DNA of 19,561 nucleotides. Source: an uncultured Veillonella sp. (lineage in GTDB: Bacteria > Bacillota > Negativicutes > Veillonellales > Veillonellaceae). The position numbers and the translations under genes were made by a program. The stretch is from assembly GCA_900550455.1 (NCBI GenBank), contig URSE01000015.1, forward strand, positions 1-19,561, in the 5' to 3' direction. Below are positions 14,279-19,561 of the stretch, piece after piece. Under the pieces are notes generated by a model. That model saw nothing but the letters and a program-made list of their open reading frames with translations. It did no database searches and was not told the origin of the DNA. Positions within the stretch are counted from its first letter, which is position 1, and each line of letters starts with the position of its first letter.

Positions 14279-14908
14279 TTACTTATCATCCTGAATAGGT
14301 TCTAATGTGATAGATTGAATAATTACCGGCTCAAGCGGTTTATCATTCTTACCCGTCTTAGTTTGACCAATTTTTTGGACCACATCCATCCCTTGTACCA
14401 CTTCACCAAAAATAGTGTGCTTGTTTTCTAGCCAATCCGTCGGCGCCAAGGTGATGAAGAATTGAGACCCCCCTGTATTAGGTCCCCGATTAGCCATGGC
14501 TAAGATGCCGGCCTTATTAAAATGAAGATCATTGGATTCATCAGGGATTTCATAACCTGGGCCACCAGATCCATTTCCTCTAGGATCTCCCCCTTGAATC
14601 ATGAATCCATCGATAACCCGGTGAAAGGTCAGGTCATTATAAAAGCCCTTCTTAACTAAGTATTCAAAATTTTTAACCGTAATAGGGGCTTTAGATCCAT
14701 AAAGGCGAATTTTAAAGGATCCCATATTTGTTGTAAAGACAGCATATTCATCTGCTATAGGTGCCTTGGAAAAAGCAGGCATCTTACTCTGGCTCTCCGC
14801 CGTTTGTGCCTTAGTGTCACTCACACTAGCCTGGCTAGTACCGCAAGCTGTAGACAGTAGAAGAATGACACCTAAACTCAGGCATCCTAGCATTTTATTT
14901 ACATTCAT
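14279..14908 (-). CDS. Lipoprotein cyclophilin-type peptidyl-prolyl isomerase
   Basis: This protein should catalyse cis-trans isomerisation of proline peptide bonds outside the cytoplasm. The N-terminus has a signal peptide ending in the lipobox LSTAC (Cys near residue 22), so it is probably a membrane-anchored lipoprotein. After a short Ser/Gln-rich linker the cyclophilin domain fills about residues 60-205. It shows LTFHRVIDGFMIQGGDP with the catalytic Arg, GSQFFIT, and WLENKHTIFGEV. The ATG at 14908 (209 residues) is preferred over an in-frame GTG at 14920, because GTGAGG there is the ribosome site. It follows the HAD phosphatase gene by 43 bases. Confidence 0.93.
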   Translation of the reverse strand: MNVNKMLGCLSLGVILLLSTACGTSQASVSDTKAQTAESQSKMPAFSKAPIADEYAVFTTNMGSFKIRLYGSKAPITVKNFEYLVKKGFYNDLTFHRVIDGFMIQGGDPRGNGSGGPGYEIPDESNDLHFNKAGILAMANRGPNTGGSQFFITLAPTDWLENKHTIFGEVVQGMDVVQKIGQTKTGKNDKPLEPVIIQSITLEPIQDDK

Positions 14909-14951
14909 AACAAACCTCACTAGGGTTACTAATTACATACATAGGAAGATA

Positions 14952-15728
14952 CTAGATCCAACCAAACTTACGACAGGCCTTCCAGATTCCATCCTTATCA
15001 CAATCATCGGTAACATAATCAGCTCGTTCTTTCAATTCATCACGTCCGTTTCCCATGGCAATCTTAAACCAATCTGGTTTAAACATAGACAGGTCATTCA
15101 TACCATCCCCAAAGACAACGGCCTTGGCATAGTCCTGCTCCTTGTAAAAGTCCATGAGGGCTCGTACACCACGCGCCTTATCCATAGGTTCAAAAAGGAT
15201 ACAACCTTCCCCATAGCGGATAAGTTTCTTAGTAAAGTGTTGAATTTGCTTTTCTTCCTCTTCTCCTTCCAGGAAAAAGGCATAGATTTTAAAGAAATTC
15301 TCCACCTGATGAAAATCAAAGTCCGGATCCACCACGGTTTTGAATACATCCCAATTGGGGTGCCATTCAAGAATTCTCTTATAGGGGGTAATGCGAGACA
15401 GCTGATTGCGATCCGTCACAGCCCAGGGGATACCATGGCTCTCCAACTGTTCTAGATAGGAAATACAAGCGCCTCGATCCATTCCTTCCATGTAAAGGAG
15501 ACGCCCTTCAACGGTCAAGCTATGGCCCCCATCGGCAGAAAAGTCTCGCACCTGAGCTAGGTCAGCAAAGCGTTTGGCATCCACCTGAATGCGCCCTGTA
15601 TTTAAAGCCACATGGTGGCCTCGCCGGCGGAGCTCATAGAGGGTCTCCATGGTAGAATCCGGTATGGATGAGTCTGGCCAAACCGCTATGGTGTTATCAA
15701 TATCAAAAAAGAAGTACTTTCTATCCAC
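14952..15728 (-). CDS. HAD-superfamily hydrolase, Cof type
   Basis: This is a cytoplasmic phosphatase, probably acting on a sugar phosphate, nucleotide or cofactor precursor; the substrate cannot be told from sequence. Motif I is FFFDIDNT with Asp9 as nucleophile and Asp11 as acid/base. Motif II is ALNTGR, the motif III lysine is probably in DKARGV, and motif IV is GDGMNDLSMF. The middle of the protein (about residues 85-185) is a C2-type cap. Length (258) fits the Cof family. The start is a GTG with GGAGA about 5 bases upstream. It lies 12 bases after the DUF1653 gene and is followed by the cyclophilin gene, so these are likely one operon. Confidence 0.9.
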   Translation of the reverse strand: MDRKYFFFDIDNTIAVWPDSSIPDSTMETLYELRRRGHHVALNTGRIQVDAKRFADLAQVRDFSADGGHSLTVEGRLLYMEGMDRGACISYLEQLESHGIPWAVTDRNQLSRITPYKRILEWHPNWDVFKTVVDPDFDFHQVENFFKIYAFFLEGEEEEKQIQHFTKKLIRYGEGCILFEPMDKARGVRALMDFYKEQDYAKAVVFGDGMNDLSMFKPDWFKIAMGNGRDELKERADYVTDDCDKDGIWKACRKFGWI

Positions 15729-15740
15729 TAGAATCTCCTA

Positions 15741-15977
15741 TTAGTCCCGCCCAGACATAAGCTTAAAGCGTTCCACCTGTTCAACATCAGGGTACTTTTC
15801 ACGGTCTACATCAGAGAGGAACATATCATAAGGACGGATGTAGGTTTCTCGACCATCATAAAGCTTTTGATAGACCACAAACCTATCCCCTGTCTCAGAA
15901 TGAATGGCCACATCTTTTACATAGTAATACATGCCTTTAAAATGACGATAGAGACCACCAATCACAAGCTTACGCAT
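15741..15977 (-). CDS. DUF1653 family small protein
   Basis: This is a 78-residue protein of the DUF1653 family, function unknown. The characteristic pattern is GGLYRHFKGMYYYVKDVAIHSETG, then VVYQKLYDG and IRPYDMFLSDV, all small beta strands with many aromatics. The frame is open to 16061, but the ATG at 15977 is chosen because a perfect AGGAGGT lies 6 bases upstream and because the predicted transcription start (about 16058) excludes the longer form. It is the first gene of a run continuing into the HAD hydrolase 12 bases later. Confidence 0.85.
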   Translation of the reverse strand: MRKLVIGGLYRHFKGMYYYVKDVAIHSETGDRFVVYQKLYDGRETYIRPYDMFLSDVDREKYPDVEQVERFKLMSGRD

Positions 15978-15983
15978 GGAAAT

Positions 15984-15990
15984 ACCTCCT
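15984..15990 (-). promoter_or_regulatory. Ribosome binding site of the DUF1653 gene
   Basis: The minus strand reads AGGAGGT, 6 bases before the ATG at 15977. It fixes the start and makes the 28-residue upstream extension unlikely. Confidence 0.75.
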
Positions 15991-16064
15991 AATCTAAGCA
16001 AAGAAAAATCACGCTGCCAAATCCGACAACGCAACGAACTTCCACCTATATATTTATACATTTA

Positions 16065-16073
16065 ATTATAGCA
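16065..16073 (-). promoter_or_regulatory. Putative promoter for the DUF1653-HAD-cyclophilin operon
   Basis: On the minus strand TGC precedes a perfect TATAAT (16065-16070), an extended -10. The -35 region falls in the T-rich end of the brnQ terminator and is poor. The expected leader is about 80 bases. Confidence 0.5.
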
Positions 16074-16084
16074 AATCTCACATT

Positions 16085-16123
16085 AAAAAACACCGCCCCT
16101 TAAGTCACAGGCGGTGTTTTTTT
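16085..16123. terminator. Terminator after brnQ
   Basis: AAAAAACACCGCC (16085-16097) pairs with GGCGGTGTTTTTT (16110-16122) across a 12-base loop. On the minus strand the stem ends in TTTTTT just after the brnQ stop codon. It could work in either direction, but only brnQ runs into it. Confidence 0.9.
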
Positions 16124-16126
16124 ACT

Positions 16127-17458
16127 TTATGCTTCTTTTACAAGAGCCTTATTAACGAGGCCTATAATAAGACCTGCTACAGCGAAAAGGATCCAACCCA
16201 TGCCAATTCCATGGAGTGGCACATAAGCATTGAAAGCTCCTTCAATGAAGCTAGGCGATACCTTAGCGGCTTCCAAGGCAGATACGATGCCATAGATAGT
16301 CGTCAAACCCAAGGTCCATACATAGACACAACGACGGTTGCCGAAGAGTCCATTTCCGATAGCCAGGAAGATTAATACAATGGTAATCGGGTAGATGAGC
16401 ATGAGCAATGGGATAGCTGCTAAGATAATAGTCTTAAGGCCATACATAGAAATCCCCAAGGATACCAAGGCCATAATGAAAGCGTACATTTGATAAGAGA
16501 TTTTGCTGTACAAGCTGCTGAAATATTGGGCACAGCAAGTGATGAGGCCAATGGAGGTAGTAAAGCAAGCAAGCAATACGATAACGGCCAAGATAATAGC
16601 ACCAGCAGAGCCTAAGAGGATATCAGCAGATTTCGCCAAAACAGGCGCCCCTGTATCGAGTATTCCCAAAGCTTCTACAGAAGTAGCCCCCAAGTTGGCT
16701 ACAAAGATATAGACAAAGGCCAAGCCAAGAGCAGCTACACCACCAGCTTTCATGGTGGAACCGGTGATTTCACCCGGAGTTTTAGCACCAGCTATTTTTA
16801 CAAAATCTACAACTAAGACGGAGAATACCAAGGAGGCTAAGGCATCCATGGTGTTGTAACCGTCTAAGAAGCCATTACCCACAGCAGCACCTACGGTCGC
16901 ATATTTATCAATAGCTTGACCATAGCCCCCCAAAGGATGAAGCAAGGAAGCCACGATAAGAATCAAGATAACCAAGAGGAGGATTGGTGTCAACACCTTA
17001 CCTATACGATCTACCAACTTGCTAGGCCGAATGGCGATAAAGAGGGAGATGGCAAAAAATGCCACTAAAAAAATTGGCTCTGCCCATACTGGGGGCGTAT
17101 CGCCCAAGAAAGGACGAAGCGCAATCTCATAGGATACAGTCCCCGTCCGAGGGGTCGCAAAGATAGGTCCGATAATAAGGTAAAGAATAACAGAATAGAT
17201 GAGGCCGTACAAAGGATGAACCCGGCCAGACAATTCTTCTACGTTTCGAACACCCGTTTTGGCTACGGCTAAAATCCCTAGAAGAGGAAGACCTACACCG
17301 GTTAGGATGAAACCAATAACGGCATAAGGGGTCATGGACCCTGCTTGTTGACCCAGAGACGCTGGGAAAATGAGGTTACCCGCCCCAAAGAAGAGGGCAA
17401 AGAGCATGAGGCCGATGGCTATATAAGCACGGCCAGATAAATTTTTACTTGATTCCAT
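16127..17458 (-). CDS. brnQ: Branched-chain amino acid carrier, LIVCS family
   Basis: This membrane protein takes up leucine, isoleucine and valine by cation symport. The 443 residues form about 12 hydrophobic segments. The N-terminal GLMLFALFFGAGNLIFPASLGQQAG is the family signature, and FLDGYNTMDALASLVF in the middle is also typical. AAGGAGT lies about 6 bases before the ATG. The molybdopterin oxidoreductase gene ends 24 bases upstream with no terminator between, so the two are probably cotranscribed. The upstream region shows no T-box leader, so regulation by leucine or isoleucine tRNA is not evident. Confidence 0.94.
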   Translation of the reverse strand: MESSKNLSGRAYIAIGLMLFALFFGAGNLIFPASLGQQAGSMTPYAVIGFILTGVGLPLLGILAVAKTGVRNVEELSGRVHPLYGLIYSVILYLIIGPIFATPRTGTVSYEIALRPFLGDTPPVWAEPIFLVAFFAISLFIAIRPSKLVDRIGKVLTPILLLVILILIVASLLHPLGGYGQAIDKYATVGAAVGNGFLDGYNTMDALASLVFSVLVVDFVKIAGAKTPGEITGSTMKAGGVAALGLAFVYIFVANLGATSVEALGILDTGAPVLAKSADILLGSAGAIILAVIVLLACFTTSIGLITCCAQYFSSLYSKISYQMYAFIMALVSLGISMYGLKTIILAAIPLLMLIYPITIVLIFLAIGNGLFGNRRCVYVWTLGLTTIYGIVSALEAAKVSPSFIEGAFNAYVPLHGIGMGWILFAVAGLIIGLVNKALVKEA

Positions 17459-17482
17459 TAGAAACTCCTTATAATAAAATGA

Positions 17483-19480
17483 TTAATTAACCTTGTTAAC
17501 GTCCACCTTTACATCATAAAAGGTAGATCCCCAGGCCTCATCCGTCGGTCGCATGGCTGTAACAGCATTAATGCCAACCTGTGGATCACTACTGTAGCGC
17601 TGCCACCAGACGCCAAGGGTAACGACAGTGCCTGGCGATATGGACTCATCTAAGCTTAAAGGTAGGCGTACAGCCCCCCGTTTATTACTGACCATCACCT
17701 GATCCCCCTGGCATAGGCCTTTACGTGTGGCATCCTTAGGATGCATACGGATATACATTGGTTGGGGATCATCTAAGTCACGTTCGCAAAAGGATGAATC
17801 CAATATGCGAATATCATTCCCATTGATCAGCCAGAACTCAGCATCGTCTCCATGTGGATCCAACCAACATGGGAGGAGGTGCTTATGACTTGAATTGAGA
17901 ATTTCGATTTTGCCCGATGGCGTCCTAAAGTCCATTTTGTAATTCTTAGGCAGGTCAATCTCCACCTGCTTTTCTTGTAGAATATCTGCCTTAAGAGAAT
18001 CTGGCACATTTGCAGATGCTACGATTTTCTCAATTAAGTGCCGCTCACTTTGGTCAAAGAAAGAATCCTGTAACCCCATGCGCTTAGCAAGAGCCGAGAA
18101 GACCTGCCAGTTAGACTTGGCCTGACCCACCGGTTCGATGGCTTTATAGCCTGTTCCTACTGTATAGTGACCGTAAGAGTTATAGATGTCATCGTGTTCT
18201 ACCGATGTGGTAGCAGGCAAAATAATATCTGCATACTTACAGGTATCCGTAAAGAAACGCTCATGAACCACTGTGAAGAGATCTTCCCGCATGAGGCCCT
18301 GCCGAACCTTATTTTGATCTGGTGCCGTAATGGCTGGATTGGAGGAGAATACATAAAGCATATGAATAGGTATAGCTACCTCTTCCGTCAACATATGACC
18401 CAACTGAATCATGGGCATAAGGCGGGAAGCAGATTCCTCCGATGTTCCATTTTCCATAACCGCCTTAGTAACAAAGGCCGACCCCATAGCAGAGGTCAAG
18501 AGACCACCCCCTTTATGTTGGTAGGCCCCTACCAAAGCTGGTAGGCAGCTAATGATTCGGGCAGCCATAGCTCCATTTCCATACCGAGTCAGTCCAGAGC
18601 CCATGCGGATAAAGGGCGCCTTAGCGGCACAAAAGGCCGCTGCAAAGGCTTCAATAGTTTCTACAGAAAGGCCCGTTTTGTGAGCCGCCCAAGCGGGCGT
18701 ATAATCTGCCAAGGTGGGAATCATTTGGTCCCAACCTTTCACATAGGTATCAATAAAGTCCTGATCCACTAACTGGTCTCGATGCATGATATGCATCATG
18801 GCCAGACCTAGAGCCCCATCAGACCCCGGTAATACCTGCAACTGCCTATCTGCTACTGAAGCTGTATAAGTCTTGTGGGTATCTATCAGCCAAACCTTGG
18901 CCCCCTTCTTCTTAGCTTCTGCTATATCAAAGAGGAAATGCATATCTGTAGCGGCTGCGTTAATTCCCCAGAGGATGATACAGTCCGAGTCCTGTGCCTC
19001 TTGTGGGCGAGTCGTCAAAGTTTTCCCCATGACCGCACTATAGCCTGCCCCCTTAGCGGGTGAACAAATCCCCCGATCTTGATCAGTAGCCTTGATTTTG
19101 CGGAAAAAATAATTACCCGCCGCCGTGTTAATCCGCCCCATAGTCCCTGCATAAGAGTATCGAAGAACCGATTCTGGCCCATATTTATCAGCCGTTTCCA
19201 AGAACCTTTGAGCCACTATATCCAGGGCTCGGTCCCAATCTATGGACTCAAATTGATCTTGACTACCCCCCTTTTTACCTACACGCCTAAGGGGGGTGGT
19301 AAGTCGTAAGGGCGAGTGAACGGTCAACTCATAGTGCTGCATTTTTTGGCAGAGCCGGCCCCGCGTAAAGGTATGGTCGGGATTACCTTCAACTCTAATT
19401 AATCTACCACGATCTGTATAGAGAATAAGTCCACATGCATCAGGACAATCATACGGGCAGACTGAGTAATGCTTTTCCAT
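17483..19480 (-). CDS. Molybdopterin oxidoreductase with one [4Fe-4S] cluster (DMSO reductase superfamily)
   Basis: This is a molybdenum or tungsten bis-MGD enzyme of 665 residues; its substrate is unknown. The N-terminal cluster motif is CPYDCPDAC (Cys8, 12, 16) with the fourth Cys at 44 in GRLCQ. A metal-ligand region, DRGICSPAKGAGYS, is near residues 135-148; Cys139 or Ser140 is the likely ligand. The MGD domains contain ILWGINAAATDMH, VLPGSDGALGLAM and FSSNPAITAPDQNKV. The C-terminal MopB domain has MHPKDATRKGLCQGDQVMV. No Tat or Sec signal is seen, so it should be cytoplasmic. No ferredoxin-like or membrane subunit gene is adjacent, although upstream sequence is cut off at the window edge. 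brnQ follows after 24 bases. Confidence 0.88.
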   Translation of the reverse strand: MEKHYSVCPYDCPDACGLILYTDRGRLIRVEGNPDHTFTRGRLCQKMQHYELTVHSPLRLTTPLRRVGKKGGSQDQFESIDWDRALDIVAQRFLETADKYGPESVLRYSYAGTMGRINTAAGNYFFRKIKATDQDRGICSPAKGAGYSAVMGKTLTTRPQEAQDSDCIILWGINAAATDMHFLFDIAEAKKKGAKVWLIDTHKTYTASVADRQLQVLPGSDGALGLAMMHIMHRDQLVDQDFIDTYVKGWDQMIPTLADYTPAWAAHKTGLSVETIEAFAAAFCAAKAPFIRMGSGLTRYGNGAMAARIISCLPALVGAYQHKGGGLLTSAMGSAFVTKAVMENGTSEESASRLMPMIQLGHMLTEEVAIPIHMLYVFSSNPAITAPDQNKVRQGLMREDLFTVVHERFFTDTCKYADIILPATTSVEHDDIYNSYGHYTVGTGYKAIEPVGQAKSNWQVFSALAKRMGLQDSFFDQSERHLIEKIVASANVPDSLKADILQEKQVEIDLPKNYKMDFRTPSGKIEILNSSHKHLLPCWLDPHGDDAEFWLINGNDIRILDSSFCERDLDDPQPMYIRMHPKDATRKGLCQGDQVMVSNKRGAVRLPLSLDESISPGTVVTLGVWWQRYSSDPQVGINAVTAMRPTDEAWGSTFYDVKVDVNKVN

Positions 19481-19496
19481 ACTAATCCCCCCCTCT

Positions 19497-19525
19497 ATTA
19501 AACAAGCATCCTTTGGTCATGATAA
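19497..19525 (-). promoter_or_regulatory. Putative promoter for the molybdoenzyme-brnQ transcript
   Basis: On the minus strand TTATCA (19520-19525) is followed after 17 bases by TTTAAT (19497-19502). Both are reasonable matches. The leader would be very short, about 10-15 bases, and begins in a run of seven G (19487-19493) that also serves as the ribosome site. Confidence 0.4.
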
Positions 19526-19561
19526 CTAAGCATGTCTAGTTCTCAATGATTCCCATAAGGC

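Noticed and set aside
14825..14839. Palindrome ACTAGC-CTG-GCTAGT
   Set aside because: It is inside the lipoprotein linker-coding part of the cyclophilin gene, has no T-tract, and CTAG words are common in this window, so it may be chance.
14766..15455. Plus-strand open frame of 229 codons
   Set aside because: It is antisense to the cyclophilin and HAD phosphatase genes, both of which have full sets of family motifs; its translation shows no family feature.
1..19561. Mobile elements, CRISPR, tRNA or rRNA genes, riboswitches
   Set aside because: No direct repeat arrays, transposase motifs, tRNA cloverleaf, rRNA segment or T-box/riboswitch-like leader was recognised; no intergenic gap exceeds about 180 bases.

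Overview
The window carries ordinary chromosomal genes of an anaerobic bacterium in the Firmicutes, most likely the Negativicutes (Veillonella/Dialister type). This is an inference from gene content: a low-GC-Firmicute style HPr with both His15 and Ser46, a DUF1934 gene directly before argS, an Rrf2/CymR-type regulator beside cysK, and strong AGGAGG ribosome sites. Exported proteins carry signal peptides or a lipobox. A fructose PTS would fit a fructose-using member of the group. No rRNA, tRNA, CRISPR array, insertion sequence, phage gene or toxin-antitoxin pair was seen.

Layout. Positions 1-96 hold no gene. On the minus strand, 97-2278 holds an exported protein of unknown function followed by a short monofunctional peptidoglycan glycosyltransferase that overlaps it. 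A terminator at about 2292-2326 separates this pair from ptsH (HPr). ptsI (enzyme I) lies upstream of ptsH, the reverse of the usual gene order. A 131-bp divergent promoter region (4456-4586) then switches to the plus strand: dapF, fruK and fruA (fused EIIABC), closed by a strong bidirectional terminator at about 8411-8448. From there to the right end everything reads on the minus strand. In transcription order (right to left) this is a molybdopterin oxidoreductase and brnQ with a terminator; DUF1653, a Cof-type HAD phosphatase, a lipoprotein cyclophilin and a GIY-YIG protein; DUF1934, argS and pyrG with a terminator; and an Rrf2 regulator with cysK, ending at the shared terminator.

How the genes work together. 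ptsI, ptsH, fruA and fruK form a complete route from PEP and external fructose to fructose-1,6-bisphosphate. dapF shares the fruKA transcript and makes meso-diaminopimelate for peptidoglycan and lysine. The glycosyltransferase and its exported partner probably act on the cell wall. The Rrf2/CysK pair matches the CymR-CysK cysteine control module of Firmicutes. DUF1934-argS-pyrG is a translation/nucleotide housekeeping operon.

No clearly new multi-gene defence or mobile system is visible. The points most worth a second look are the uncharacterised exported protein coupled to the glycosyltransferase, the ptsH terminator that doubles as the leader of that pair, dapF inside a fructose operon without an adjacent regulator, and the stand-alone molybdoenzyme transcribed with brnQ. 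Several starts were moved to internal ATGs that have proper ribosome sites.
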